Positions 1 to 9,774 are shown, counted from the first letter of the stretch. The stretch is 47,588 nucleotides of DNA from Lachnospiraceae bacterium (GCA_015258095.1 JABZIV010000013.1:377-47964), one strand, 5' to 3'. Numbers and translations are program-made. Notes: a model not told the origin generated them from the letters alone.

Positions 1-1
1 G

Positions 2-676
2 GATAAAATCTCCACGAAACTGGCGGTTCGAAAAACTTTAGAGGGGCAGGGCGTTCGGCAGGCGAACTATATTTCCCTCACGAGAGCGGAGTGGAAGAAA
101 GAGAAGAGACGGGAAGAAATCGAGAAAGAAGCGGAGGAAGTTCTCCATTTTCCCCTCTTCGTTAAGCCGTCCAATGCAGGTTCTTCCTGCGGCGTGAGCA
201 AGGTGGAAAAGAAAGAGGACTTATGTTCTGCCGTAGAGAAAGCACTCACGGTGGATCGTCGTGTCCTGATTGAAGAATTTATTAAAGGAAGAGAGCTGGA
301 ATGTGCTGTATTTTCCGGCACGGCGGGAGAAGTGATTGCTTCCTCTGTCGGAGAGATTCAGGCAGCGGCGGAATTTTATGATTATGACGCAAAGTACAAC
401 AATCCGGATTCGAAGACGGAACTGAATCCCGTGCTTCCGGCTACGGTGGAAGAAAGGATACAGAAAGCGGCAAAGTCCATCTTCCTTGCGGTCGACGGTT
501 ACTCTTTGTCGAGAGTGGACTTCTTTTTTACGGGAGAGGAGATCGTGTTTAACGAAATCAATACCATGCCCGGCTTCACTTCCATTTCCATGTATCCCAT
601 GCTTTTTCAGAAAGCGGGATGGACACTGGAAGAACTTGTTGAGCGCTTGATTGCCAGTGCGGAGAACAGACCTTAA
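2..676 (+). CDS. ddl: D-alanine--D-alanine ligase, C-terminal part (5' end outside window)
   Basis: The gene is open at the left edge and ends at TAA 674-676. The visible 224 residues are the central and C-terminal ATP-grasp part of D-Ala-D-Ala ligase, the cytoplasmic enzyme that makes the D-Ala-D-Ala dipeptide for peptidoglycan precursors. Recognisable elements are DKISTK at the edge, the ATP-binding strand FVKPSNAGSSCGVSKV, the EEFIKGRELECAVF segment, and the Mg/phosphate-binding NEINTMPGFTSISMYP near the C-terminus. A V-to-C change in the usual GSSVGVSKV loop is conservative. The next gene, a DUF1934 protein, follows after a 158-nt gap holding a hairpin with a T-run. The family assignment is secure. 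Which paralog (Ddl A or B type) it is cannot be told without the N-terminus. Confidence 0.94.
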   Translation, partial: DKISTKLAVRKTLEGQGVRQANYISLTRAEWKKEKRREEIEKEAEEVLHFPLFVKPSNAGSSCGVSKVEKKEDLCSAVEKALTVDRRVLIEEFIKGRELECAVFSGTAGEVIASSVGEIQAAAEFYDYDAKYNNPDSKTELNPVLPATVEERIQKAAKSIFLAVDGYSLSRVDFFFTGEEIVFNEINTMPGFTSISMYPMLFQKAGWTLEELVERLIASAENRP

Positions 677-776
677 GAATTTCATAAATAATTATTTCTT
701 TAGACTTTAAACATTTTGGAAAGAAAATAGTATACTAAACGTAATCGATTCGAAAATGTTTGATTTCTATCTCCTA

Positions 777-809
777 GGGGCTCTGTGATGCACGCAGAGT
801 CCTTTTTTT
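777..809 (+). terminator. Likely intrinsic terminator after ddl
   Basis: A GGCTCTG arm pairs with CAGAGTCC, with one bulge, across a short loop, and is followed by seven T residues at 803-809. It lies between the ddl stop and the ribosome binding site (GGGGAGGA, 824-831) of the next gene, so it could end the ddl transcript or act as an attenuator for the DUF1934 gene. Confidence 0.55.
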
Positions 810-834
810 GTGGCAGACCGGGTAGGGGAGGAAG

Positions 835-1251
835 ATGAAAGTTTTGGTTCAATTGAAAACGAAGCAAAATCTGGATGGAGACAGAGATGTCTTTTCCGTC
901 AGCAATAAAGGGGTTCTGATGACACGGAAGAACAGCTATCTCCTGAGCTATTTTCAGGAAAATGTGCACCATTCTCTGGAGTTTTTTCCGAAAGAAGAAC
1001 GGGTGGTGATGATGCGAAACTGGAAGGACAGGCAGAGAGTGGAGTATCTTTCCGGTGTAAAGTGGTCCGTGGAGTATGAAACGGAGTGCGGAACGCTTCC
1101 TCTTTCTTTTGCGACACGCTCGGTGGAATTCCTTTATGATGAATTCAGTGCGGGAAGGGCGGAAGTCCGTCTTCGCTACTTTCTTTATCAGTTTGAACAG
1201 CTGGTGGCGGACACGGAACTCTCCATTGCAATTTTTCCTCTAAAAGGGTAG
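835..1251 (+). CDS. DUF1934 family beta-barrel protein (YwiB-like)
   Basis: This 138-residue soluble protein is preceded by a good ribosome binding site (GGGGAGGA) four bases upstream of the ATG. Its pattern of short beta strands, with a central SYLLSYFQENV segment, an SVEYETECGTLPLSFATRSV stretch and a C-terminal YFLYQFEQLVADTELSIAI strand region, matches the DUF1934/YwiB family. Those are about 140-residue calycin-like barrels common in Firmicutes, of unknown function. There is no signal peptide or membrane segment, so it should be cytoplasmic. A small hairpin (TAGAATAA/TTATTCTA, 1249-1269) overlaps the stop codon. The family call rests on length and strand pattern and could be wrong. Confidence 0.65.
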   Translation: MKVLVQLKTKQNLDGDRDVFSVSNKGVLMTRKNSYLLSYFQENVHHSLEFFPKEERVVMMRNWKDRQRVEYLSGVKWSVEYETECGTLPLSFATRSVEFLYDEFSAGRAEVRLRYFLYQFEQLVADTELSIAIFPLKG

Positions 1252-1309
1252 AATAAACTGGTTATTCTATAAGAGTTATCGAATCTATTTGAAAGAAGAG
1301 GTTGTTTCT

Positions 1310-1834
1310 ATGTTGCTTGCGATTTCGGCTCCAACGGTCATTTCGATTCTGCTTTCCGTCCTCCTTGTTCTCTTAGCGGTTCTGGTTATTCTGTACATCT
1401 TGGGAAGAAGAATGCAGGCCAGGCAAGCGCAGCAACAACCGATGATTGAAGCGCATACCATGGAAGTTTCCATGTTGATTATTGACAAGAAGAAGATGCG
1501 GGTAAAGGAAGCCATTCAAGCGGGACTTCCGGAACAGGTGGACAAAGAGATGCCGTTTTATGCCCGGATGACGAAACTTCCGATTGTAAAAGCCAAGGTA
1601 GGACCGAAGGTTCTCACCTTGATGGCGGATCCGACAGTATATGAACAGCTTCCTTTAAAAAAAGAAGTGAAGGTTGCCGTGTCGGGCATCTATATCCGTT
1701 CCATAAAGTCGGTTCGCGGAGGGGCTGTTCCGGAAGCACCGAAGAAGAAAGGCTTTTTTGCAAAACTCAGGGGAAGAGCGGAAGAAGCGGTAAAAGCGGA
1801 TACCGCAAAGCAGAAGAGTGAGAAAAGAAAATAG
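1310..1834 (+). CDS. Small membrane-anchored conserved protein, function unknown
   Basis: I start this gene at ATG 1310 because GAAGAGG (1295-1301) sits eight bases upstream; an in-frame TTG at 1289 lies before that site and is less likely. The 174-residue product opens with one hydrophobic helix (PTVISILLSVLLVLLAVLVI, roughly residues 7-28), then a basic RRMQARQAQQQ stretch. A soluble domain of about 100 residues follows, with the segments MLIIDKKKMRVKEA, KLPIVKAKVGPKV and VAVSGIYIRSI. The tail is highly basic. The topology is probably a single N-terminal anchor with a cytoplasmic domain. It resembles conserved hypothetical membrane proteins of Lachnospiraceae, but I do not recognise a named function. 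It lies directly upstream of the rpoB promoter region on the same strand. Confidence 0.75.
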   Translation: MLLAISAPTVISILLSVLLVLLAVLVILYILGRRMQARQAQQQPMIEAHTMEVSMLIIDKKKMRVKEAIQAGLPEQVDKEMPFYARMTKLPIVKAKVGPKVLTLMADPTVYEQLPLKKEVKVAVSGIYIRSIKSVRGGAVPEAPKKKGFFAKLRGRAEEAVKADTAKQKSEKRK

Positions 1835-1844
1835 CGTTTTAGGA

Positions 1845-1890
1845 ATCACCACACTATGCCTTGACAAGTATAGTGTGGTGATGTTAGTAT
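1845..1890 (+). promoter_or_regulatory. Putative rpoBC promoter embedded in a perfect 13-bp dyad
   Basis: A consensus -35 TTGACA (1861-1866) is followed after 18 bp by TAGTAT (1885-1890, four of six matches to the -10). ATCACCACACTAT (1845-1857) and ATAGTGTGGTGAT (1870-1882) form a perfect inverted repeat whose 12-base loop holds the -35 and whose right arm covers the spacer. There is no T-run after the dyad, so it is a poor terminator. It could be an operator, or a processing or termination hairpin for the upstream gene. About 225 bases of leader separate it from the rpoB start, including a small TGAGAC/GTCTCA hairpin at 2076-2093. Confidence 0.55.
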
Positions 1891-2114
1891 GAGGTTTGCT
1901 TATTTGGCAGACAGTGGGCAGACTATGCCCTTTTTCCGCACTCCGGAAATATTTTGCCGAATAAAAGTGAAGGAATCGTCAATTTTTCGCAAAAATAAGA
2001 AACCCTGCAAAGTAACTTGAAGATATAATCCTATCTATGCTCTGTCGGGTGCTTTTTATTGTGAATTCTAAACAATGAGACGAGTCTGTCTCAGACATTA
2101 GGGGTGAACGGTCG

Positions 2115-5100
2115 ATGAAAAAAAGCAAAATGCATCCGGTGCAAACCGGAAAAAATCTCAGGATGACTTTCTCTCGCAGTAAAGAAGTCCTTGAAATGCC
2201 AAACCTCATTGAAATCCAGAAGGATTCCTATGAGTGGTTTTTGCATGAGGGGCTCAGGGAGGCCTTTGATGATATTTCTCCCATCCAGGACTTTGCCGGT
2301 CATTTGAGTTTGGAGTTTGTGGACTTTAAACTGGTGCGGTCCGAAGCAAAGTACACCATTGAAGAGTGCAAGGAGAGGGATGCTACCTATGCTGCACCGC
2401 TCAAGGTGAAAGTTCGCCTTTTTAATAAAGATAAAGAAGAAATTAACGAGCATGAGATCTATATGGGAGACCTTCCTCTGATGACAGAGAACGGTTCTTT
2501 CGTGATTAACGGTGCAGAGCGTGTTATTGTATCCCAGCTTGTGCGTTCTCCCGGTATTTACTATGGGATTGACCATGATAAGGTCGGAAAGGAACTGTAC
2601 AGTTGTACGGTGATTCCGAACCGCGGTGCATGGATTGAGTATGAGACGGATTCCAATGACGTTTTCTTTGTTCGTGTAGACAGAACAAGAAAGGTTCCGG
2701 TAACCGTTTTTATTCGTGCGCTCGGCGTCGGCTCCAACAAAGAGATTCTGGAGCTCTTCGGTGACGATCCGAAGTTGCAGGCTTCAATTGATAAGGATCC
2801 TTCCGAGAACTATCAGGAAGGCTTATTGGAGTTGTATAAGAAGATTCGTCCGGGAGAGCCGCTTTCCGTGGATTCCGCACAGTCTCTCCTGCATTCCATG
2901 TTCTTTGATCCGAGACGATATGATCTCGCTAAGGTCGGAAGATATAAATTTAATAAGAAGTTACACTTTAAGAGCCGTATCAAAGGGCATACCCTTGCGG
3001 AAGCGGTTTATTCTACCGAGACGGGGGAACTTCTTGCAGAGGCTGGTACCGTAGTCAGCCAGGAACTTGCCATTTCTCTTCAGAATGCGGCAGTCCCCTA
3101 TGTCTTCATTGACGGGCCGACCCGCACGGAGAAAGTGCTTTCTTCCATGCAGGTAGATATTTCGGAGTGGATTCCGAAAGAGATTGATGCGGCGGAGCTT
3201 GGTGTCGGCGAGCTGGTTTACTTCCCGGTTTTGAAAGAAATCTTGGAAGAGAACGAAGGAAAGGGCGTTGAGGCTTTAAAGGAAGCCATTAAGAAGAATA
3301 TCCATTCCCTCATTCCGAAGCATATTACAAAGGAAGATATTTTTACTTCCATTAACTATTTACTGAATCTGGATGAAGAAATCGGTACGGTGGATGACAT
3401 CGACCATCTCGGCAATCGTCGTATCCGTGCTGTGGGAGAACTCTTACAGAACCAGTATCGAATCGGCCTTTCCCGTATGGAAAGAGTGGTTCGTGAGAGA
3501 ATGTCCACCCAGGATATTGATGAGATTACACCCCAGTCTCTGATCAATATCAAGCCGGTAACGGCAGCCGTGAAGGAGTTCTTCGGTTCCTCCCAGCTTT
3601 CCCAGTTCATGGATCAGAATAACCCGCTGTCCGAGCTTACCCATAAGAGAAGACTTTCCGCCCTTGGACCCGGAGGACTTTCCAGAGACCGTGCGGGATT
3701 TGAGGTTCGAGATGTCCATTATACGCACTACGGAAGAATGTGCCCGATTGAGACGCCGGAAGGACCGAACATCGGTCTGATTAACTCTCTTGCGTCTTAT
3801 GCAAGAATCAATGAATACGGTTTGATCGAAGCACCGTACCGTGTGGTGGATAAGACGGATAAGGCCAATCCCGTTGTTACGGACCAGGTAGTTTATTTAA
3901 CGGCGGATGAAGAGGACGATTTGCTTGTTGCACAGGCAAACGAGCCTTTGGATGAAGAGGGGCATTTCAAACACGATAACGTTTCGGGAAGATATCGGGA
4001 TCAGACTTCCGCATTCCCGAAGGCAAGCGTGGACCTGATGGACGTATCGCCGAAGATGGTGTTCTCCGTTGCGACATCCATGATTCCGTTCTTACAGAAT
4101 GACGATGCGAACCGTGCACTCATGGGATCGAACATGCAGCGACAGGCCGTTCCGCTTCTGACCACGGAATCCGCAGTAGTGGATACCGGTATGTCCAATA
4201 AGGCGGCGGTGGACTCCGGCGCCTGCGTGGTGGCGAAGAACAGTGGTGAGGTTACCCTGTCTTCTTCCGCAAAGATTGTTGTAAAGAGAGACAAAGACGG
4301 CGGATACGATGAGTATAAGCTGATGAAGTTTGTTCGAAGCAACCCCAGTAACTGTTACAATCAGAAGCCGATTGTGAATACCCATGATCATGTGGAGGCG
4401 GGTGATGTCATTGCGGACGGCCCCTCTACGAAGAATGGAGAGATTGCACTCGGAAAGAATCCGCTTATCGGCTTTATGACTTGGGAAGGATATAACTACG
4501 AGGACGCGGTTCTCCTTTCCGAAAGACTGGTGCAGAATGACGTTTACACTTCCGTTCATATTGAAGAGTATGAACTGGAAGCCAGAGATACAAAGCTTGG
4601 ACCGGAAGAGATTACTGCCGATGTGCCGGGCGTCGGAGATGATGCGCTGAAGAATCTCGATGAGAGAGGAATCATCCGTATCGGTGCGGAAGTAAGAGCC
4701 GGAGATATCCTGGTCGGCAGAGTTACGCCGAAGGGAGAGACGGAGCTTACTGCGGAAGAGAGACTCCTCCGCGCCATCTTTGGAGAGAAGGCAAGAGAAG
4801 TTCGCGATACTTCTTTGAAAGTGCCTCACGGTGCTTATGGAACGGTCATCAATACGATGGTCTTCACGAGAGAGAACTCCGATGAACTTGCCCCCGGTGT
4901 TTCCGAGTCCGTTCGCGTTTACATTGCGCAGAAGCGTAAGATCGGTGTAGGAGACAAGATGGCAGGTCGTCATGGAAACAAGGGTGTCGTTTCCCGTGTG
5001 CTTCCGGTAGAGGATATGCCGTATCTGCCGAACGGTCGGCCGCTGGATATCGTGTTGAATCCGCTCGGCGTGCCGTCCCGTATGAATATCGGACAGGTTC

Positions 5101-6011
5101 TTGAATTACATCTTTCCCTCGCTGCAAAGGTGCTGGGAATCGATGTTTCCACTCCGATTTTTGACGGAGCGACCGAGGTGGATATTCAGCAGACGCTGAT
5201 TCTTGCCAACGACTACGCGAACTTGAGTTGGGAGGAATTTTCCGAGAAACATAAAGAAGAACTGAATCCGGAGGTATATGACTACCTCGGAAGTCATCTG
5301 GAACATAGAAAAGAGTGGCAGGGTGTTCCCATCGGTATTGATGGAAAGGTACAGCTTCGTGACGGTAGAACCGGAGAGAAGTTTGACGGACCGACATCAA
5401 TCGGTTTCATGCACTACTTGAAACTGCACCACCTGGTTGATGATAAGATTCACGCCAGATCCACCGGACCGTACTCCCTCGTTACCCAGCAGCCTCTCGG
5501 CGGTAAGGCGCAGTTTGGCGGACAGCGTTTCGGAGAGATGGAGGTTTGGGCACTGGAAGCCTACGGTGCCGCTTATACCTTACAGGAAATTCTTACGATG
5601 AAGTCCGACGATGTGGCAGGACGTGTGAAGACATACGAAGCCATCATCAAGGGACAGAACATCCCCGCACCCGGTGTGCCGGAGTCCTTCAAAGTGCTTC
5701 TGAAAGAAATGCAGGCACTTTGCCTGGATATGCAGGTTCTGGATGAAGAACAGAATGTTGTGGAGATCACGGAAGATCTTTACGACGCGAACCAGGATAT
5801 GCACAGACTCCTGTCCGGAGGCGACTATCGCACAGAGAAGCAGGAAGACTTCGGGGCTTATGGATATACAAAGCAGGAATTTAAGGACGGAGAATTGGTC
5901 GACAGCGAGGAAGAGCAGGATAGCGAGGATGCGCTTTCCGATCAGGACGCGGAGGAGTTCTTTGAGAGCATTACTTCCGGCTTGAATGACGATGATGGTG
6001 AGGACGAGTAG
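2115..6011 (+). CDS. rpoB: RNA polymerase beta subunit
   Basis: The 1298-residue product is the beta subunit of the core RNA polymerase. The ATG at 2115 follows AGGGGTG at a normal spacing and gives a standard N-terminus with FSRSKEVLEMPNLIEIQKDS. The rifampicin region begins at residue 491 (GSSQLSQFMDQNNPLSEL). The positions equivalent to E. coli Q513, D516, H526 and S531 are Q497, D500, H510 and S515, all wild type, so no resistance substitution is visible. Other landmarks are CPIETPEGPNIGLINSL, the DKMAGRHGNKGVVSRVLP active-site block and the C-terminal GGKAQFGGQRFGEMEVWALE. The protein ends in a long acidic tail. It forms an operon with rpoC, which starts 10 bases after the stop. Unusually, no ribosomal protein gene precedes it. 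Confidence 0.99.
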   Translation: MKKSKMHPVQTGKNLRMTFSRSKEVLEMPNLIEIQKDSYEWFLHEGLREAFDDISPIQDFAGHLSLEFVDFKLVRSEAKYTIEECKERDATYAAPLKVKVRLFNKDKEEINEHEIYMGDLPLMTENGSFVINGAERVIVSQLVRSPGIYYGIDHDKVGKELYSCTVIPNRGAWIEYETDSNDVFFVRVDRTRKVPVTVFIRALGVGSNKEILELFGDDPKLQASIDKDPSENYQEGLLELYKKIRPGEPLSVDSAQSLLHSMFFDPRRYDLAKVGRYKFNKKLHFKSRIKGHTLAEAVYSTETGELLAEAGTVVSQELAISLQNAAVPYVFIDGPTRTEKVLSSMQVDISEWIPKEIDAAELGVGELVYFPVLKEILEENEGKGVEALKEAIKKNIHSLIPKHITKEDIFTSINYLLNLDEEIGTVDDIDHLGNRRIRAVGELLQNQYRIGLSRMERVVRERMSTQDIDEITPQSLINIKPVTAAVKEFFGSSQLSQFMDQNNPLSELTHKRRLSALGPGGLSRDRAGFEVRDVHYTHYGRMCPIETPEGPNIGLINSLASYARINEYGLIEAPYRVVDKTDKANPVVTDQVVYLTADEEDDLLVAQANEPLDEEGHFKHDNVSGRYRDQTSAFPKASVDLMDVSPKMVFSVATSMIPFLQNDDANRALMGSNMQRQAVPLLTTESAVVDTGMSNKAAVDSGACVVAKNSGEVTLSSSAKIVVKRDKDGGYDEYKLMKFVRSNPSNCYNQKPIVNTHDHVEAGDVIADGPSTKNGEIALGKNPLIGFMTWEGYNYEDAVLLSERLVQNDVYTSVHIEEYELEARDTKLGPEEITADVPGVGDDALKNLDERGIIRIGAEVRAGDILVGRVTPKGETELTAEERLLRAIFGEKAREVRDTSLKVPHGAYGTVINTMVFTRENSDELAPGVSESVRVYIAQKRKIGVGDKMAGRHGNKGVVSRVLPVEDMPYLPNGRPLDIVLNPLGVPSRMNIGQVLELHLSLAAKVLGIDVSTPIFDGATEVDIQQTLILANDYANLSWEEFSEKHKEELNPEVYDYLGSHLEHRKEWQGVPIGIDGKVQLRDGRTGEKFDGPTSIGFMHYLKLHHLVDDKIHARSTGPYSLVTQQPLGGKAQFGGQRFGEMEVWALEAYGAAYTLQEILTMKSDDVAGRVKTYEAIIKGQNIPAPGVPESFKVLLKEMQALCLDMQVLDEEQNVVEITEDLYDANQDMHRLLSGGDYRTEKQEDFGAYGYTKQEFKDGELVDSEEEQDSEDALSDQDAEEFFESITSGLNDDDGEDE

Positions 6012-6021
6012 AGGAGGAAAA

Positions 6022-9000
6022 ATGGCAAACTTTCAAAATGGAAATGAGCCGGTACAATTTGATTCCATAAAAATCGGTTTGGCATCTCCCGAAAAGATCT
6101 TAGCTTGGTCTTACGGTGAGGTGAAAAAACCGGAAACCATTAACTATAGAACCTTAAAGCCGGAAAAAGACGGACTCTTCTGCGAAAGAATCTTCGGACC
6201 GGTAAAAGACTGGGAGTGTCACTGCGGAAAGTACAAGAAGATTCGCTATAAAGGTGTGATTTGCGACCGTTGCGGTGTAGAAGTCACAAAATCTTCCGTT
6301 CGTCGAGAGAGAATGGGACACATCAAGCTTGCAGCACCGGTTTCCCATATCTGGTATTTCAAGGGAATTCCGTCCAGAATGGGACTGATTTTGGATATCA
6401 GTCCGCGAATTCTGGAAAGAGTACTGTATTTTGCCTCTTATGTTGTCCTGGATCCGATGGAGACCAGTTTAAGTTACAAAGAAGTCCTTTCCGAGAAAGA
6501 ATATCGGGATGCGGTAGAGCAGTACGGCTATGGCAATTTCCGTGTCGGCATGGGAGCGGAAGCGATTTACGAGCTTCTTTCCAGTATCGACCTGGAAAAG
6601 GAATACAACAATCTTCGTGCGGAGCTGGATAACTCCTCCGGACAGAAGAGGGCAAGAATTGTTAAGCGTCTGGAAGTAGTAGAGGCATTCCGTTCCTCCG
6701 GTAACAAGCCGGAGTGGATGATTCTGACGAATCTTCCGGTTATTCCGCCGGACCTTCGTCCGATGGTACAGCTTGACGGCGGACGTTTTGCAACTTCCGA
6801 CATTAATGACCTTTATCGTCGTATCATCAACAGAAACAATCGTCTGGCACGTCTTCTGGAACTTGGCGCACCGGAGATTATCGTTCGAAACGAGAAGAGA
6901 ATGTTACAGGAAGCAGTCGACGCTTTGATTGATAACGGTAGACGCGGACGCCCCGTAACGGGACCCGGAAACCGTGCCTTAAAGTCTCTTTCCGATATGT
7001 TAAAGGGAAAGCAGGGTCGTTTCCGTCAGAACCTTCTCGGAAAGCGTGTAGACTACTCCGGACGTTCCGTTATCGTCGTAGGACCGGAACTGAAGATTTA
7101 TCAGTGCGGTGTGCCGAAAGAGATGGCGATTGAGCTCTTCAAGCCTTTCGTTATGAAAGAGCTGGTAAACACCGGTAAGGCCCATAACATTAAGAATGCG
7201 AAGAAGATGGTGGAGCGACTCGATGAGGGGGTATGGGATATCCTCGAGTATGTCATCAAAGAGCATCCCGTTATGCTGAACCGTGCTCCGACCCTGCACC
7301 GTCTCGGTATTCAGGCATTTGAGCCGATTCTTGTTGAAGGTAAGGCGATTAAGCTTCATCCGCTTGTTTGTGCCGCCTTCAATGCGGACTTCGATGGAGA
7401 CCAGATGGCGATCCACCTTCCGCTGACGCAGGAAGCACAGGCAGAGTGTCGTTTTATGCTCCTGTCTCCGAATAACCTCTTGAAGCCGTCTGACGGCGGT
7501 GTGGTTGCCGTACCGTCACAGGATATGGTACTCGGTGTATACTATCTCACCCAGGAGAGGGACGGCGATCTTGGAGAGGGAATGCTTTTCAAGTCTGTCA
7601 ATGAAGCCATCCTGGCTTATGAGAATCACTTTGTGACCCTGCACGCGAAGATTCGCTGCAAAGTGAAGAAAGAGTGGGAGAGCGAAGACGGAAAGAAGGA
7701 GATGCTGGAAGGCATCATTGATACGACGGTCGGAAGACTGCTTTTCAACGAAATTATTCCGCAGGATCTCGGCTTTATCGACCGGAGCATCCCGGAGAAC
7801 CGCCTGCTTCCGGAAATCAACTTCCTTGTAAAGAAGAAGAACTTGAAGCAGATTCTGGAAAAGGTGATGGATGTGCACGGCGCTATGCAGACTGCCCTGA
7901 CACTCGATGACATCAAGGCAATCGGCTACAAGTATTCCACGAAGGCTGCCATGACGGTTTCCATTCACGATATGACCGTTCCGGCAAGCAAGGAAGAACT
8001 TCTGGAAAATGCACAGAAAACCGTAGACAGAATTGCAAAGAACTTCCGTAGAGGTTTGATTACGGAAGAAGAGCGATACAAGGAAGTGATTGAGACCTGG
8101 AAGGACACGGACGATCAGTTGACGCATGACCTTCTTACCGGTCTGGATAAATATAACAACATCTTCATGATGGCGGACTCCGGAGCCCGTGGTTCCGATA
8201 AACAGATTAAGCAGCTTGCCGGTATGCGTGGACTCATGGCGGATACAACCGGTAAGACTATCGAACTTCCGATTAAGTCCAACTTCCGTGAAGGACTGGA
8301 TGTTCTGGAGTACTTTATCTCCGCACACGGTGCGCGTAAAGGACTTTCCGATACGGCGCTGCGTACGGCAGACTCCGGATACCTTACAAGACGTCTGGTT
8401 GACGTTTCCCAGGATTTGATTATCCGTGACTTGGATTGTGCGGAAGGACGGGATTCCATTCCTTCCATGGAGATTACGGAGCTTTCTGACGGACAGGAGA
8501 AGATAGAGTCCTTACAGGAAAGAATTACGGGACGTTTCCTTGCGGAAGATATCATCAATCCGGAAACCGGAGCGGTAGTGATTAAAGCGGACCACATGGT
8601 TACGCCGAAGAGAGCACCTCTCATTATGGATGCGCTGAGCAAGATGGGCAGAAAGTCCGTGAAGATTCGTACGGTTCTCACCTGCCGTTCGAAGTCCGGA
8701 ATCTGTGCAAAGTGTTATGGCGCAAACCTCGCTACCGGAAAGCCGGTAGAAGTGGGAGAAGCGGTCGGAACCATTGCCGCACAGTCTATCGGAGAGCCGG
8801 GTACACAGCTTACGATGAGAACCTTCCATACCGGCGGTGTGGCAGGTGGAGATATCACACAGGGTCTTCCCCGTGTAGAGGAACTTTTTGAGGCAAGAAA
8901 GCCGAAGGGACTTGCGATTCTGACGGAAATTGCCGGAGTTGTAGAGATTCGCGATACAAAGAAGAAGAGGGAAGTCATCGTGACGGACAATGAATCCGCA

Positions 9001-9723
9001 CAGTCGAAGACCTACCTTATTCCGTATGGCTCGAGACTCAAGGTAACGGACGGACAGATATTGGAAGCCGGAGATATTCTGACGGAAGGCTCCATTAACC
9101 CGCATGACCTCTTGAAGATTAAGGGCGTGAAGGCGGTTCAGGACTATATGATTTCGGAAGTGCAGAGGGTTTACCGTCTGCAAGGTGTAGAAATTAACGA
9201 TAAGCACATTGAGATGATTGTTCGACAGATGATGAAGAAAGAACGTGTCAATGAATCGGGAGATTCCCGTTTCATCCCGGGAACGACTGTGGATCGTCTG
9301 GATTTCGAAGATGAAAATGAAAGACTCATCAAGGAAGGAAAGACACCGGCGGAAGGAAAGCGTACCATGCTCGGTATTACCAAGGCATCTCTCGCTACAG
9401 ATTCCTTCATGTCTGCGGCCTCCTTCCAGGAGACGACGAAAGTCCTTACGGAAGCGGCAATCAATGGAAAGATTGATCGCCTTGTCGGCTTGAAAGAGAA
9501 TGTCATCATCGGAAAACTGATTCCTGCCGGAACCGGTATGAGAAGATACAGAAATGTAAAGCTCTCCACAGATAAGGAAGAACACGTAGAGTATACGCCG
9601 GATGTTGCCGGGGAAGACACCGATCCGCTTTCCACGGAGGAAATCTTCGATGCGGATCCGAAGGGACTTTCGGGTCTTGCAGAGGCTCTTCGTGCCATCA
9701 AGGATGGAGAGAACGAGCTTTAA
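6022..9723 (+). CDS. rpoC: RNA polymerase beta' subunit
   Basis: The 1233-residue product is the catalytic beta' subunit. I chose ATG 6022 because AGGAGG (6012-6017) immediately precedes it and the protein then begins MANFQNGNEPVQFDSIKIGL, as in relatives; an in-frame ATG at 5986 lies inside rpoB. The N-terminal zinc ribbon has C66, C68, C81 and C84. The Mg-binding active-site motif NADFDGD is at residues 454-460. The second zinc site is formed by C806, C888, C895 and C898. The trigger-loop region contains GTIAAQSIGEPGTQLTMRTF. The gene ends at TAA 9721-9723 and is followed by a strong terminator rather than by rpsL/rpsG, which commonly follow rpoC in Firmicutes. Confidence 0.99.
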   Translation: MANFQNGNEPVQFDSIKIGLASPEKILAWSYGEVKKPETINYRTLKPEKDGLFCERIFGPVKDWECHCGKYKKIRYKGVICDRCGVEVTKSSVRRERMGHIKLAAPVSHIWYFKGIPSRMGLILDISPRILERVLYFASYVVLDPMETSLSYKEVLSEKEYRDAVEQYGYGNFRVGMGAEAIYELLSSIDLEKEYNNLRAELDNSSGQKRARIVKRLEVVEAFRSSGNKPEWMILTNLPVIPPDLRPMVQLDGGRFATSDINDLYRRIINRNNRLARLLELGAPEIIVRNEKRMLQEAVDALIDNGRRGRPVTGPGNRALKSLSDMLKGKQGRFRQNLLGKRVDYSGRSVIVVGPELKIYQCGVPKEMAIELFKPFVMKELVNTGKAHNIKNAKKMVERLDEGVWDILEYVIKEHPVMLNRAPTLHRLGIQAFEPILVEGKAIKLHPLVCAAFNADFDGDQMAIHLPLTQEAQAECRFMLLSPNNLLKPSDGGVVAVPSQDMVLGVYYLTQERDGDLGEGMLFKSVNEAILAYENHFVTLHAKIRCKVKKEWESEDGKKEMLEGIIDTTVGRLLFNEIIPQDLGFIDRSIPENRLLPEINFLVKKKNLKQILEKVMDVHGAMQTALTLDDIKAIGYKYSTKAAMTVSIHDMTVPASKEELLENAQKTVDRIAKNFRRGLITEEERYKEVIETWKDTDDQLTHDLLTGLDKYNNIFMMADSGARGSDKQIKQLAGMRGLMADTTGKTIELPIKSNFREGLDVLEYFISAHGARKGLSDTALRTADSGYLTRRLVDVSQDLIIRDLDCAEGRDSIPSMEITELSDGQEKIESLQERITGRFLAEDIINPETGAVVIKADHMVTPKRAPLIMDALSKMGRKSVKIRTVLTCRSKSGICAKCYGANLATGKPVEVGEAVGTIAAQSIGEPGTQLTMRTFHTGGVAGGDITQGLPRVEELFEARKPKGLAILTEIAGVVEIRDTKKKREVIVTDNESAQSKTYLIPYGSRLKVTDGQILEAGDILTEGSINPHDLLKIKGVKAVQDYMISEVQRVYRLQGVEINDKHIEMIVRQMMKKERVNESGDSRFIPGTTVDRLDFEDENERLIKEGKTPAEGKRTMLGITKASLATDSFMSAASFQETTKVLTEAAINGKIDRLVGLKENVIIGKLIPAGTGMRRYRNVKLSTDKEEHVEYTPDVAGEDTDPLSTEEIFDADPKGLSGLAEALRAIKDGENEL

Positions 9724-9774
9724 GAGCAGTAAAAGCAACTTGTGCGATCGTGCAGGTTTTTGTTGTAGATAAAG

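Noticed and set aside
1858..1900. Dyad at 1845-1882 as a standard intrinsic terminator
   Set aside because: No T-run follows either arm on the plus strand, so intrinsic termination is not supported, though factor-dependent or processing roles remain open.
4092..4973. 293-codon reading frame on the minus strand inside rpoB
   Set aside because: It is antisense to a highly conserved part of rpoB, has no ribosome binding site, and reads as a shadow of RpoB codon bias.
5986..6021. Upstream in-frame ATG for rpoC inside rpoB
   Set aside because: The AGGAGG site at 6012-6017 points to ATG 6022 and the family N-terminus begins there.
7516..8328. 270-codon minus-strand reading frame inside rpoC
   Set aside because: It lies wholly within rpoC, with no start signals and low-complexity translation.
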